A stretch of 64,000 nt of DNA from Methanobacterium sp. (GCA_018263005.1 JADFDH010000001.1:434001-498000); one strand, 5' to 3'. Shown: positions 34,589-44,615, numbered from the stretch's first letter. The notes: generated by a model from the sequence alone, not told the origin. Made by a program: numbers and translations.

Positions 34589-35482
34589 TTAGATCAGTTT
34601 AAGATCCTGAAGAACCTTTCTAAGTTGTGCTTTGTTCTCTTCTTTTAAAGTTCCCAGTGGCATGCGTACATGACCTGCGGGTCTGCCCATCATATTAAGT
34701 GATTCTTTAGCCGGTACCGGGTTTGTTTCGATGAACAATACTTTCATCAGGTCGTAAAGTTCATAATGAAGTTTTTGAGCCTTATCATAATCTCCCTGAA
34801 GTGCGTATCTGACCATTTGACCCATCCTCTCTGGATCAACATTGGCCACTACACTGATAACTCCTTTAGCTCCCATAGAGATCATGGGAAGGGTTAGGTT
34901 ATCATTTCCAGATATAATGTTGAAGTCGTCCCTGTTACCTAATTGTTCCATTTTTTTAACTATCTGGGAAACTTTATCCAGGTCGGGGTTGGCCTCTTTT
35001 ATTCCTATTATGTTTTCTAATTGGGAAACTTTACCAATGGTTTCCACATCAATATCGGTACCTGTTCTGGATGGAACATTATAGACGATTATTGGTATAT
35101 CTGTAGAATCGGTTAACATCTTATAATGTTCGAAGAGTCCATGTGGTTGGGGTTTGTTGTAGTAGGGAGTTATCACTAATGCGGCGTCTGCTCCGGCTTT
35201 TTCAGCGTACTTAACCAGGCTTAATGATTCTTTTGAGGAATTACTTCCAGCTCCGGCTATGGCTTTAACTCTTCCCGCTACTTCATCCACCAAAATATCC
35301 ATCATCTTTCTTTGTTCATCATGGGTTATGGTGGCTGATTCACCGGTGGTTCCAGCAGCCAGTACACCTTCTACGCCTCTTTCAATGAGGTAGTTTATGT
35401 TTTCGCGCATTCCTTCTTCATCAACCCCATCATCTGTTGTGAAGGGGGTGATCATAGCGACTATTGTACCTTCTATTTTCAT
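34589..35482 (-). CDS. dapA: 4-hydroxy-tetrahydrodipicolinate synthase
   Basis: 297 residues, TIM-barrel aldolase joining pyruvate and aspartate semialdehyde. The Schiff-base lysine is in IIGIKEANPD (K162) and the catalytic tyrosine in VYNVPSRTG (Y134); GTTGE lies near residue 45. The ATG overlaps the lysC stop as ATGA, so the genes are translationally coupled. AAGGAGT inside the end of lysC is the ribosome binding site. Confidence 0.97.
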   Translation of the reverse strand: MKIEGTIVAMITPFTTDDGVDEEGMRENINYLIERGVEGVLAAGTTGESATITHDEQRKMMDILVDEVAGRVKAIAGAGSNSSKESLSLVKYAEKAGADAALVITPYYNKPQPHGLFEHYKMLTDSTDIPIIVYNVPSRTGTDIDVETIGKVSQLENIIGIKEANPDLDKVSQIVKKMEQLGNRDDFNIISGNDNLTLPMISMGAKGVISVVANVDPERMGQMVRYALQGDYDKAQKLHYELYDLMKVLFIETNPVPAKESLNMMGRPAGHVRMPLGTLKEENKAQLRKVLQDLKLI

Positions 35483-36699
35483 TCCAAGACACTCCTTACC
35501 ATTTCATAAGCTCTCTTTCCATCATTCCAATCCACAAAAATGACTACGGAAGTTTGACTTGATGAGATCTCCACGATATTAATATTATTTTTACGTAAAG
35601 GCTCTGTTATTTTGGTTATAATACCGGGTGTATCTATAAAATCCTGACTGGCCACGGTTATCATGGCTATTTCTCTGCCCAGGGATAGTGAACTTAGATA
35701 TTGGTTTTCCACCACCACATCATGTAATATTTCATGTGCTTCATCAGCTACTGATTTATCTATAAATAGGGTTATTGAGTTCTGTCCGGTGGATATTCCA
35801 TAGATATTAATCTTTTTACGCGCCAGGGCATCTGTTAGACAGGATAGAATACCTGTTTTGGTCAGTATTTCTTCTCCTACCACTGCCAGTACTGAAATTG
35901 GTTCTTCATTTAATGCGGTTGTTTTTAACATTTCATTTTCTGAAGGTCCAATTATTTCTGTTCCAATAGCAGATAGATCGCCATGTTCAAATCCGATTAT
36001 TTTAGCATTAATGAGCGGATCTTTGTATTTAAGTGCATGGGGATGTAATACCTGTGCTCCATGGGTGGCCAGGTCCCTCATCTCTTCCACTGATATCTTA
36101 TCCAATTTTCTGGCGGTTTCTAGTTTGTTAGGATCGGTGGACATCACACCACCCACATCAGTTACGATGATCACTTCCTTTGCATTTAGGCAGTGTCCCA
36201 GTAGGAAAGCGGTTATATCACTACCGCCCCTCCCTAATGTGGTGACGGCACCCTCGTTATCTTTACCTAAAAAGCCACATAGCACGGGTACGATTCCTTG
36301 GTCCAGAAGATTGAATAGTTCATTAGATTTTTCTTCAGTGGCGTTAAAATCCACATTTGCATTAAGATAGTTATCATCAGTTATAACCGGCCATTTATCC
36401 ATATGGGGGTCTAGATATTCAGATTTAACACCTAATGATTCTATGGTTGATGAAAATAATCTGACACTGGTTATTTCTCCCATGGATACGATGTCTGCTA
36501 ACTGTTTCTCTGTAACCGAATCTCCGATGGAGTCATTCACCATCTTAAGTATATCGTCGGTGGTCTTATTTATGGCAGATACCACTACCACCACCTTATT
36601 ACCTTTCATATACTCCTTTACCACTGATTCGGCAGCTTTTTTTATTTTATTCCCATCTCCAATGGAGGTTCCTCCGAATTTGGCCACGATTATTTCCAT
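35479..36699 (-). CDS. lysC: Aspartate kinase
   Basis: 406 residues. Phosphorylates aspartate to begin the aspartate family. The kinase domain starts VAKFGGTSIGDG and has GRGGSDITAFLLG near residue 155. Two ACT domains follow (about 265-330 and 340-406), the normal place for allosteric lysine or threonine binding. Overlaps dapA by four bases and is about 45 bases downstream of the S17e gene. Feedback control is known for the family; the specific effector is not visible here. Confidence 0.96.
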   Translation of the reverse strand: MEIIVAKFGGTSIGDGNKIKKAAESVVKEYMKGNKVVVVVSAINKTTDDILKMVNDSIGDSVTEKQLADIVSMGEITSVRLFSSTIESLGVKSEYLDPHMDKWPVITDDNYLNANVDFNATEEKSNELFNLLDQGIVPVLCGFLGKDNEGAVTTLGRGGSDITAFLLGHCLNAKEVIIVTDVGGVMSTDPNKLETARKLDKISVEEMRDLATHGAQVLHPHALKYKDPLINAKIIGFEHGDLSAIGTEIIGPSENEMLKTTALNEEPISVLAVVGEEILTKTGILSCLTDALARKKINIYGISTGQNSITLFIDKSVADEAHEILHDVVVENQYLSSLSLGREIAMITVASQDFIDTPGIITKITEPLRKNNINIVEISSSQTSVVIFVDWNDGKRAYEMVRSVLE

Positions 36700-36744
36700 A
36701 TAAATTCATCCTTTAAAATTTAAGAACTTTGTCTTATTATAGGT

Positions 36745-36933
36745 TTAAGAACGCTGTCTTACTAATCGGGTAATGTATCCTGCGATTTTATTTCTTAAAT
36801 GTTTGGTACTTACTGAGGAGTATTCTTCCACTAGCTTCTTGTTTTCATCGAAATCTGTGGTGAATTTACCGTTATAAGTTTCAATTAGTTCTTTCGCAAT
36901 TCTTTTAACAAATGATGTTCTGATATTGCCCAT
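36745..36933 (-). CDS. rps17e: Small ribosomal subunit protein S17e
   Basis: 62 residues, full length for the archaeal/eukaryal family. Starts MGNIRTSFVKRIAKELIETY and includes NKKLVEEYSSVSTKHLRNKI, the conserved core. GGAGGT precedes the ATG. It sits between the chorismate mutase and aspartate kinase genes, a linkage that joins translation with amino-acid supply in this group. Confidence 0.95.
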   Translation of the reverse strand: MGNIRTSFVKRIAKELIETYNGKFTTDFDENKKLVEEYSSVSTKHLRNKIAGYITRLVRQRS

Positions 36934-36938
36934 TGTAT

Positions 36939-37232
36939 TTACCTCCTTAGAATTTTTTCCTGTTCTTTTATACTTAAATCTGTTAATATGTCTATTATTT
37001 GTTTAAGACTGATTTCATTAATATTCTTGTCTTTAGCTAATTTTTTAATCTTCTCTTGGATAAATTCTTCCCTTTCAGTGTCTTTAATTTCTTTATTTAA
37101 CACTTTTTTGGCTGTAGCGATCTGGTAAGCAAGAGATGTTCTTTCATCTATCAGATCTATAATCTTATCATCAATATCATCTATTTTTTCCCTAGAGTCA
37201 TCTAGAAGAATCTTTGCTTCCTTTTTATCCAC
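36939..37232 (-). CDS. aroQ: Chorismate mutase, AroQ type
   Basis: 97 residues, all-helical AroQ fold. Rearranges chorismate to prephenate for Phe and Tyr. Typical helix-1 pattern: REKIDDIDDKIIDLIDERTS followed by AYQIATAKK with the active-site lysine. The GTG start overlaps the shikimate kinase stop by eight bases, so translation is probably coupled. Six bases separate it from the S17e start codon. Confidence 0.92.
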   Translation of the reverse strand: MDKKEAKILLDDSREKIDDIDDKIIDLIDERTSLAYQIATAKKVLNKEIKDTEREEFIQEKIKKLAKDKNINEISLKQIIDILTDLSIKEQEKILRR

Positions 37233-38106
37233 GTGAAATCACCCTTGTACCCTGATTATCAGCATGAGTCGTTATTACTTTTCCAGGATAAGATTTCAGC
37301 ACATCCTCAACCATGGGAGAATTTTTATCATTAGCCAAGGCTACAAATGAGGGACCGGTTCCAGAAAGACCTGCCGCAACTGCACCGGATTCTAATGCAT
37401 CTAGGGCAATGTCCGGATTGAAGTGAAGGGCCGAACAGTATAAAAGTCCGTTTAAAGTTAGAGCATGATAAATATTACCTTTCAATAATTCTTTAAAAGC
37501 CAGTTTAACCCAAGGGCCTAGGATTTTCATCCGGGCCACGTCAGCTTCTGCAGTAGGTGACTTTTTATCAGGCATATATATTAATATGTTTTGTCCATAC
37601 CATTTTTCTCTTCTGATGATCCTCCTCTGGAGGTTGTTAGTGATGCTAATACCACCATAATAAGAGGCACTGGCATCATCAAAGGCACCAGTGATGGTTA
37701 CCCCAGCTTCCAGTGAAGAATCAACACCCAGATTTAAGATCCCAGAATCATCTAATCCCACATCAACTGGATTAAAATCATATTGATCTATAAGAGCATA
37801 AGTTAAGGCCATAGTTACTGCATTTGAAGTAGCACTGCTACTGGAGAGACCGGATGCTACAGGTAAATTAGATTCAGTTTTCACATCCACCCCACTTTCA
37901 ACCTGAAACTTTCTTAAAACATTTAGGGCACATATCTCCATTAGGCTGGTGTCCACATCTTGGTTTGTTCTGCAGATTATATCAGATCCGGATTTTAATT
38001 TGACTTCAGCGTCTACATATAACTTTATGCCGAAAGCAGAACCACAACCAGTGGCAATGGCGTTAATTACTGTTGCAGAACCAGGAGATCTTACTTTGAT
38101 TTTCAT
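37225..38106 (-). CDS. Shikimate kinase, archaeal GHMP type
   Basis: 293 residues. Phosphorylates shikimate; archaea use this GHMP-superfamily enzyme instead of the bacterial AroK. Nucleotide-binding motif LPVASGLSSSSATSNAV near residue 85, N-terminal VRSPGSATVINAIATGCGSAFG, and C-terminal GAVAAGLSGTGPSFVAL match the family. First gene of the minus-strand biosynthetic cluster that continues through chorismate mutase, S17e, lysC, dapA, dapB and asd. Confidence 0.95.
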   Translation of the reverse strand: MKIKVRSPGSATVINAIATGCGSAFGIKLYVDAEVKLKSGSDIICRTNQDVDTSLMEICALNVLRKFQVESGVDVKTESNLPVASGLSSSSATSNAVTMALTYALIDQYDFNPVDVGLDDSGILNLGVDSSLEAGVTITGAFDDASASYYGGISITNNLQRRIIRREKWYGQNILIYMPDKKSPTAEADVARMKILGPWVKLAFKELLKGNIYHALTLNGLLYCSALHFNPDIALDALESGAVAAGLSGTGPSFVALANDKNSPMVEDVLKSYPGKVITTHADNQGTRVISRG

Positions 38107-38242
38107 TTTTTTATGCCCCCTAAATAAAATTTAGAAATTTCACTAATAAATGGTTAATTTCTATAATTATTCTTTTTACCTCATTTTTATTATCTGTAAC
38201 CATTGATTAGAAGTAACTTAATAATAACATCAGATATATAGG

Positions 38243-38250
38243 TATATAAG
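38243..38250 (+). promoter_or_regulatory. TATA box of the glutaredoxin-cbiD operon
   Basis: TATATAAG about 60 bases before the ATG at 38307, in the divergent gap with the shikimate kinase gene. Positions fit a transcript start near 38275. Confidence 0.4.
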
Positions 38251-38306
38251 GGTTCGTGGATAGATGTTTATAGTACCATACCTGATTTTAATAAAGAGGT
38301 GATATA

Positions 38307-38576
38307 ATGGTCGTGAAAATTGAAGTTTTTACATCCCCTTCCTGCCCCTACTGTCCTATGGCTGTAGAACTGGTAGATGAAGTTAAAAGAGAGATGCCCG
38401 ATGATATTGAGGTAGAAAAGATAGATATAATGCGTGATCGTGAAAAAGCCATTGAATATAATCTTATGGCAGTACCAGCTATAGCATTAAACGGTTTAGT
38501 TAAATTTGTAGGTGCTCCTACTAAAGAAGAGCTGGTAAGTGTAATCAAAGAAGAATTAGAAGAGCAATCCTCATAA
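38307..38576 (+). CDS. Glutaredoxin/thioredoxin-like protein
   Basis: 89 residues, compact thioredoxin fold. Active site SPSCPYCPMA (C13, C16), then IDIMRDREKAIEYNLMAVPA, with the cis-proline in AVPAIALNG. Typical of the small glutaredoxin-like thioredoxins of methanogens that serve as disulfide reductants. AGAGGTGAT precedes the ATG. cbiD starts two bases after its stop, so both are in one operon. Confidence 0.92.
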   Translation: MVVKIEVFTSPSCPYCPMAVELVDEVKREMPDDIEVEKIDIMRDREKAIEYNLMAVPAIALNGLVKFVGAPTKEELVSVIKEELEEQSS

Positions 38577-38578
38577 TT

Positions 38579-39676
38579 ATGGAAAATCACAATAACATAG
38601 ATGAATATATTAAGGATGTTAAATACGGCATCACTACAGGCACTGCCGCGGCAGCCGCTGCAACAGCAGCTCTAAAATCAATTGAAGAAGATATTAAATA
38701 TGTCAGTCTTAAAACACCCTTAGGTACGTTGAAGATAGACATCCATAGTATCAAGAAAATTAATGAAACACAGGGAAGGGCTTCTGTAATAAAGAGGTCA
38801 TACCATGATCCTGATGTAACCCGAAATTTAGAGATATTCGCAGATGTAAGGATCATTGAAGAAAAGGGAATAATTATTAAGGGAGGAAAAGGTGTTGGTT
38901 TGGTTACTAAACCAGGCCTACAAGTTCCAGTAGGTCAGCCGGCTATTAATCCGGTTCCCCAGCAAATGATCAAAGATAATATAATGGATTTACTTCCTAA
39001 AAATAATGGTGCTGAGGTAATTATATCCGTACCAGCAGGGGAGGAACTGGCAAAGAAAACCTTGAACCCTCGTCTGGGAATCGAAGGCGGAATTTCAATA
39101 CTGGGAACCACCGGGATCGCCCGTTCCATGAATCTGGAAAGCTATAAAAAATCATTCAAATACCAACTGGATGTGGCTTTAGCCCAGGGATATGAAGAAC
39201 TTGTTTTTGTACCGGGAAATATCGGAGAAAATATTGCCCAAAAAATTCTATTCTATAGAAAGGATCAGATTATTCAGATGGGAAACTTCCCCGGATACAT
39301 GCTCGAAGAAGCAGAACAGATGAATGTTAAAAAAATAATACTACTAGGCCATGCTGGTAAATTAATTAAATTAGCCGCAGGTATATTTAACACAGAACAT
39401 CGAATAGCAGATGGCCGTAGAGAAGTAATAGCAGCTCACGCAGCACTAAGGGGTGCAGAAAAAGGCATAATATCTAATATTTTCCAGGCAAACACTACTG
39501 AAGAGATGATGAATATACTGGAAGAAGAAGATATCCTTAAAGAAACATTTAAAAGCATTGCCCAGGCCATTAAAGAAAGATGCCAGGGAATATATACTGG
39601 AATGTTGGATGTGGTGATTGTAAAAATGGATGGGAGTGTTTTAAATTCCAATCATCAGGTTAAAATAAGAGTTTGA
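38579..39676 (+). CDS. cbiD: Cobalt-precorrin-5B (C1)-methyltransferase
   Basis: 365 residues. Methylates C-1 of cobalt-precorrin-5B in anaerobic corrin synthesis. N-terminal YGITTGTAAAAAATAALK is the signature; GKGVGLVTKPGLQVPVGQPA near residue 100 and GHAGKLIKLAAGIFNTEHR near 260 also match. Works with hemB products elsewhere in the window. Starts two bases after the glutaredoxin-like gene. Confidence 0.96.
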   Translation: MENHNNIDEYIKDVKYGITTGTAAAAAATAALKSIEEDIKYVSLKTPLGTLKIDIHSIKKINETQGRASVIKRSYHDPDVTRNLEIFADVRIIEEKGIIIKGGKGVGLVTKPGLQVPVGQPAINPVPQQMIKDNIMDLLPKNNGAEVIISVPAGEELAKKTLNPRLGIEGGISILGTTGIARSMNLESYKKSFKYQLDVALAQGYEELVFVPGNIGENIAQKILFYRKDQIIQMGNFPGYMLEEAEQMNVKKIILLGHAGKLIKLAAGIFNTEHRIADGRREVIAAHAALRGAEKGIISNIFQANTTEEMMNILEEEDILKETFKSIAQAIKERCQGIYTGMLDVVIVKMDGSVLNSNHQVKIRV

Positions 39677-39749
39677 TATTGATAATAATTCATAGCAAGT
39701 AAAAATAATAACAAGAAAATTATTAATTTTAACTAATTAAGGGATTAAA

Positions 39750-40820
39750 ATGAATATTTGCCTTTTAGGACATTTCCCACCCCATATTGGGGGTGTATCA
39801 TCACATAGCTATTTGCTTTCAGAGGAACTGGTTAAAAGAGGTGATAAGGTATTTGTCCTCACCTATCCTATTTCTGGTATAATGGATTTCAACCGAATCC
39901 ATGTTGAATCTGCCCCTACAATAAATATCAAAGGTTTAAGAGGACTTATATTTTTAATCACTGCTACAATCAAACTATTCAATATGATCCGGAAATATAA
40001 CATTGATCTAATACATGCTCATTTTATAATCCCCCCTGGTTTGATTGCGGTTCTGGTGGCTTTTTTCACTAAAAAAGAAGTAGCAGTAACTGTCCATGGA
40101 TCTGATATCTTTATTTTAGCATCTAATCCGGTTTTAAGGATATTAATAAGGTATGTACTTAGGCAGGCTGATCATGTGGCAGTGGTAAATGAAACCATAA
40201 AACAAAAAATTCTAGAACTCAACATAGGCGATATGAAAGATAAAATCAAAATCACACCCAACGCTGTGGATCTGGAAAAATTCAACCCCCACACTCTAAC
40301 CAAATTTAGAGAGGAACTAGATTTAAATCCCAAAAAACCCATAATCTTATTCGTTGGCAATTTAGTATCCCAGAAAGGATTAAAATACCTAATAGGAGCT
40401 AAAAAAATCCTACAAAATACCGTGGAAATGGTTATTGTGGGTGACGGACCTTTAATGGATGAACTAACAGAAATGGTTAATAAAAAATCCATATCAGATG
40501 TATATTTTATAGGGGCCCGCAGGGATGTACATAGGATAATGCCGGCCGCTGATCTTTTTGTCCTTCCCAGTATTTCAGAAGGATTTCCCATAACATTATT
40601 AGAAGCATTTGCCTGCGGACTTCCAGCAGTCGCCACTGATGTTGGGGGAATAAAGGAATTAGTTACCAGGGATGTGGGTTTAATTGTAAAACCAGGAGAT
40701 GCTAAAGCATTAGCAGAGGCAGTAGATGAAATCCTCCAGAACCCTGATAAAAAGCTTAAAATGGGAAAATCAGCACGAAAAAAGGCAGAGGAATATGGAA
40801 AAATAGATATTCCATATTAG
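39750..40820 (+). CDS. GT4-family glycosyltransferase, short C-terminus
   Basis: 356 residues, GT-B fold. N-terminal LGHFPPHIGGVSSHSYLLSE holds the GG(V)S acceptor-side loop; the C-terminal domain has FVGNLVSQKGLKYLIGA near 205 and PSISEGFPITLLEAFACGLP with the E-x7-E donor-sugar motif near 280. Likely transfers a nucleotide-sugar residue to a glycolipid or glycan. It stops at YGKIDIPY, about 20-30 residues earlier than usual, so the last helix is shortened. Acceptor unknown. Confidence 0.88.
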   Translation: MNICLLGHFPPHIGGVSSHSYLLSEELVKRGDKVFVLTYPISGIMDFNRIHVESAPTINIKGLRGLIFLITATIKLFNMIRKYNIDLIHAHFIIPPGLIAVLVAFFTKKEVAVTVHGSDIFILASNPVLRILIRYVLRQADHVAVVNETIKQKILELNIGDMKDKIKITPNAVDLEKFNPHTLTKFREELDLNPKKPIILFVGNLVSQKGLKYLIGAKKILQNTVEMVIVGDGPLMDELTEMVNKKSISDVYFIGARRDVHRIMPAADLFVLPSISEGFPITLLEAFACGLPAVATDVGGIKELVTRDVGLIVKPGDAKALAEAVDEILQNPDKKLKMGKSARKKAEEYGKIDIPY

Positions 40821-41000
40821 AATAGAATAATATAATATATTATCAAATGTTGAGAGCTACTATTTTATTGAAATAAATGTTCTACCTATAAAAATGATAA
40901 TTTTAGTTTTCATAATTTTAATCATGGTATATAAATTTAAAATGGAAAAATAAAGAATATTTATTGATTATTTTTATTGAATAATCCAGGGTGATAAAAA

Positions 41001-41471
41001 ATGGCCGAAAAGAAATTAACCCACCTTTCATCAAAGGGCGTTAGGATGGTGGAAGTAGGAGATAAGCCGGTAGTTAAAAGAACAGCACTGGCCCGCGGAA
41101 ATATATATCTTAAAGAGGAAACAATAGAATTAATTAAGGAAGAGAAGATTAAAAAGGGTAATGTACTAACTACAGCCCAAATAGCAGCGATAGGAGCGGT
41201 TAAATCCACGCATCATATCATTCCTCTCTGTCATTCACTGAAGATTACTGGAGTGGATGTGGATTTCAAAATAAATTCTAATTTTATACAGACCATTATA
41301 AGCGTACGATGCAACGGTAAAACCGGGGTGGAAATGGAAGCATTAACCGGAGTAAGCGTTGCCCTATTAACCATATGGGATATGGTCAAAAGCTTAGAAA
41401 AGGATCAAAATGGACAATATCCTACAACCAGAATATCAGATATTGAAGTAATAGAAAAAGAAAAAAATTAG
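41001..41471 (+). CDS. moaC: Cyclic pyranopterin monophosphate synthase
   Basis: 156 residues. Converts the MoaA product to cyclic pyranopterin in molybdopterin (here tungsten/molybdenum formate and formylmethanofuran dehydrogenase) cofactor synthesis. Core motifs: AALRGN-like ALARGNIYL near residue 32, STHHIIPLCHSL near 75, TGVEMEALTGVSVALLTIWD near 115. CCAGGGTGAT precedes the ATG. Lies 55 bases before the helicase gene. Confidence 0.95.
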   Translation: MAEKKLTHLSSKGVRMVEVGDKPVVKRTALARGNIYLKEETIELIKEEKIKKGNVLTTAQIAAIGAVKSTHHIIPLCHSLKITGVDVDFKINSNFIQTIISVRCNGKTGVEMEALTGVSVALLTIWDMVKSLEKDQNGQYPTTRISDIEVIEKEKN

Positions 41472-41525
41472 ATATACAATCTTAACAATACTTGTTTTAA
41501 GAGAATTAAGAGGGCCAATGATCAA

Positions 41526-43595
41526 ATGGAATCTGTAAAACCCGAAATAAGAGAGATTATACGCAGATGTTATCCCCAAATAGAACAACTGAACCCCGCT
41601 CAAAAGGCAGTGGTAGACGCTGGTTTCTTGGAAGATGACCACAATTACATACTGGCCATACCCACAGCCAGTGGAAAAACATTATTAGGTGTTATGGCAG
41701 CTTTGGATGCCATAAATAAAGGGGGTAAAGTGGTATACGCTGTGCCACTAATATCCATCCAAAATGAGAAACTAAAAGAGTTTAAAAAATTTGAAGAATT
41801 CGATATAAAGGTAGGGAGACATCCCTCCACAGCTGATCTGGCAGTGATGGTTTTTGAATCTTTCGATGCCCTAACCCGTTTTTCCTGGAACACCCTGAGA
41901 GAAGTGGACCTGCTCATAGTAGATGAGTTCCATATGATCGGAGAATTTTCACGAGGACCCACCATAGAATGCGCTATTACCCGATCAAATATCTTAAACC
42001 AGGGTATGAGAATAATAGCCCTCTCAGCCACCCTAAAAAACATGGATGAGATAGCCAACTGGCTGGACGCTCACGTTGTTGAACATGTCTTTAGACCGGT
42101 GCCCCTCTACAAGGATGTGCTGAATACCGAGGAGATGGAAACAAAAAATAAAAATGATGTAATATTAAGGGTTTTGAAACATTCCATGGATGAATCTTCC
42201 CAGATACTGGTTTTTGTATCTACCAGAAGGTTCACAGAGTCTCTGGCCAACTATATTTCTGGTAAAATAAAAAAAATAATCCCCTCAGATAAAAGGAGTA
42301 AATTTAAAGAAGTTTCAAATAAGATACTGGAAGTTCCTAAGAGAAGAGGTTCCAGACCAACCAGCGTATGTCTAAAACTAGCGGAATGTGTTGAAAAAGG
42401 AATTGCATTCCATCATGCCGGGTTATTTGACCAGCAGAAAGAGATAATAGAGGATGAATTCAGAGAAGGAAACCTTTACATGATCACTGCCACGCCTAGC
42501 TTAATGTATGGGGTTAATCTACCTTCCAAAAATGTAATAATAAGAGACTACACCCGCTGGACATCTCAGGGTCCTCAAACCATACCTGTTTTTGATTATG
42601 AGCAAATGTCCGGTCGAGCGGGTCGTCCTGGTTATGATGAGGAGGGATACTCCTATTTAATTGCTAAAAATGTGGAAGAGGCCTATGAACTAAAGGATCA
42701 CTACGTTTACGGAGAGATAGAGGCAACAAACTCCAAAATAATGGAAAACAAAGACGCCGTTTACCGGCAGATACTGGCCCAGATAGCATCCACATTATCA
42801 AAAACCCCTGATGAAATACAGGAATTCTTCAAAAAAACATTCTATGGATACCAGATGTGCAACAATCAATATTTAAGCATGTTTGGCTCTGATAGCATGG
42901 AATATGAAATTCATCATGCTCTAGAATTTTTGATGGAACATGGAATAATACAACCTACACCTGAAGGTTTAAAAACCACCACAATGGGAAATTTGATAGC
43001 CCGAACCAATTATTCAGTGGAAACTGCGGTTAGACTGAAGGAATACGCTACCAGAAACAAGGAACTGGATATTTACAGTTTAATCTACGAGATCACCAAG
43101 ACCCCTGATATCATACCCATCTCATTCAAGGGTAGAAAGAGCAAAGAACCAGTTAGAGATAAACTGAACAGTAAAGGCATATTCGCAGTTGATATTGGTA
43201 ATAAAGAAGCAACAACAGCCGCTCTGATTGAATGGATGGAGGAACGCACCGAATACCAGATCGAGAATGTTTTCGGGGTCTATGCAGCTGGCGCCCGGCG
43301 TACGGCATACGATGCCTCCCAAATGGTGAAATTTTTTAAAGAAATGTGTGAGGTTCTGAATATTTATAATTATAATCAGGATTTAGAGGCCCTTTCTGCC
43401 AGGTTATATTATGGGGTTAAGGATGAACTCATACCACTGGTAGTTGGAATTAAACGACTGGGCAGGAAAAGGGCCCGAGCTTTGGTCCGGGTCTTCGGCA
43501 ACGATTTAAACCATGTTCCAAGGGATGATCTACTTAAAGTTGAAGGCATAGGTCCTAAAATAGCAGATGCAATAAAAAAAAATTACGACAGTTAA
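41526..43595 (+). CDS. hel308: Ski2-like DNA helicase Hel308
   Basis: 689 residues, the usual Hel308 length. Superfamily 2 motifs in order: Q-like region, motif I IPTASGKTLL near residue 40, motif II VDEFHMIGE (DEFH rather than the common DEAH), motif III LSATLKN, motif VI QMSGRAGRPG. The winged-helix and ratchet domains follow, and a helix-hairpin-helix VEGIGPKIADAIKK closes the protein. Acts 3'-5' on forked DNA at stalled replication forks. Followed by a DUF2115 gene after about 50 bases. Confidence 0.93.
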   Translation: MESVKPEIREIIRRCYPQIEQLNPAQKAVVDAGFLEDDHNYILAIPTASGKTLLGVMAALDAINKGGKVVYAVPLISIQNEKLKEFKKFEEFDIKVGRHPSTADLAVMVFESFDALTRFSWNTLREVDLLIVDEFHMIGEFSRGPTIECAITRSNILNQGMRIIALSATLKNMDEIANWLDAHVVEHVFRPVPLYKDVLNTEEMETKNKNDVILRVLKHSMDESSQILVFVSTRRFTESLANYISGKIKKIIPSDKRSKFKEVSNKILEVPKRRGSRPTSVCLKLAECVEKGIAFHHAGLFDQQKEIIEDEFREGNLYMITATPSLMYGVNLPSKNVIIRDYTRWTSQGPQTIPVFDYEQMSGRAGRPGYDEEGYSYLIAKNVEEAYELKDHYVYGEIEATNSKIMENKDAVYRQILAQIASTLSKTPDEIQEFFKKTFYGYQMCNNQYLSMFGSDSMEYEIHHALEFLMEHGIIQPTPEGLKTTTMGNLIARTNYSVETAVRLKEYATRNKELDIYSLIYEITKTPDIIPISFKGRKSKEPVRDKLNSKGIFAVDIGNKEATTAALIEWMEERTEYQIENVFGVYAAGARRTAYDASQMVKFFKEMCEVLNIYNYNQDLEALSARLYYGVKDELIPLVVGIKRLGRKRARALVRVFGNDLNHVPRDDLLKVEGIGPKIADAIKKNYDS

Positions 43596-43648
43596 ATCAG
43601 AAAAAAGGTATTTTGAACATTTGAGATTTTATCTATAAGGTTAAATAA

Positions 43649-44167
43649 ATGATTGATATTGATCTATCTGGTAAAATAAGTAAAGATGAACTATTATCCA
43701 CTCTTAAAAGCGAAGCAGCGGCCATCGATATAAAGAAGATCATGCTGGCCACCAGTTATTTAAGAGAAGATGCCCAGTATATGCAATCTCCCTACAGGGA
43801 AGAATACATAGAAAGATTTTCTAAAGCATTTTTTACCAGGATAAAAGATGTAAAGGATGATAAAGGTAAGTATAAGGGATTTGTTGATGTATTGAAGCTT
43901 AAGGAATTTTTAGAAGTACTGGATAACCAGCGAAAAGAAGCAAAAAGTGAGGCTGAAATCTGTTTTCTTAAAATAGCCAGAATAGTAGCTTTATATACTA
44001 CTTTTATCCTTGAAGAGTCCATACATCCTGTGGGGACTAAGTTTCCAGGTGGTTTTGAGCTGAGATATTCAAACGGACGTTTCTTATGCCCGGTGAAGGA
44101 GAAGCAAATGAACAATCCCAGTGCCCTGTGTCGTTTCTGTGTTTCTGTGCAGGATGATCGCGTATAA
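43649..44167 (+). CDS. DUF2115 protein, methanogen-specific
   Basis: 172 residues. Matches the methanogen DUF2115 family: helical N-terminus with SYLREDAQYMQSPYREEYIE, central FLEVLDNQRKEA, and a C-terminal segment ending in CPVKEKQMNNPSALCRFCVS. The three C-terminal cysteines (CP...C..C) suggest a metal or Fe-S site. Function unknown. Follows hel308 on the same strand. Confidence 0.85.
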   Translation: MIDIDLSGKISKDELLSTLKSEAAAIDIKKIMLATSYLREDAQYMQSPYREEYIERFSKAFFTRIKDVKDDKGKYKGFVDVLKLKEFLEVLDNQRKEAKSEAEICFLKIARIVALYTTFILEESIHPVGTKFPGGFELRYSNGRFLCPVKEKQMNNPSALCRFCVSVQDDRV

Positions 44168-44189
44168 CCTAATAGGGGGTAAATTATTT

Positions 44190-44570
44190 ATGGGTCTTAA
44201 AACTTTTTTAATAAAAAAGGAAGAGGAGAGAAAAGATGCATGGATTAAAAAAGATGCGGAATCATTTCTTAATCTCTTAGATGATGACTTTCATGAAGTC
44301 AACATCTTCGGATGTTTGGATAAGGATTTTATTATTAAAAACCTATTTTATAAATTAGAACTTTTAGAATTCGACATGTCGAATTTTCAACTGGTTAAAT
44401 CTGGAGATACAGCTATAGTGATCTATCAATGTTATGAGAAATTTGTATTTAAGGAAGAATTAACTGGTTATTTCAGTGTATCTGCAACTTATAAAAAAGT
44501 ATATGATGATTGGAAGCTGCTTTTATGGCAGATAACACCCTTGGATCAGGATTTGAATTCTTTATTTTGA
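44190..44570 (+). CDS. NTF2/SnoaL-like (DUF4440-like) protein
   Basis: 126 residues from the ATG at 44190, placed by AGGGGGT; longer in-frame extensions overlap the DUF2115 gene. N-terminal helix EEERKDAWIKKDAESFLNLL, then DDDFHEVNIFG, and later strands YKKVYDDWKLLLWQITPL, the pattern of small NTF2-like ligand-binding or enzyme domains. Substrate unknown. Confidence 0.72.
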   Translation: MGLKTFLIKKEEERKDAWIKKDAESFLNLLDDDFHEVNIFGCLDKDFIIKNLFYKLELLEFDMSNFQLVKSGDTAIVIYQCYEKFVFKEELTGYFSVSATYKKVYDDWKLLLWQITPLDQDLNSLF

Positions 44571-44615
44571 CCGGAAATTGAAGAGAAAATAGTCTGTATA
44601 AATAAAAATTTGGAC

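Noticed and set aside
41526..43595. Helicase as a DEAD-box RNA helicase or Lhr
   Set aside because: Domain order, length, the QMSGRAGRPG motif and the terminal helix-hairpin-helix fit Hel308 better.
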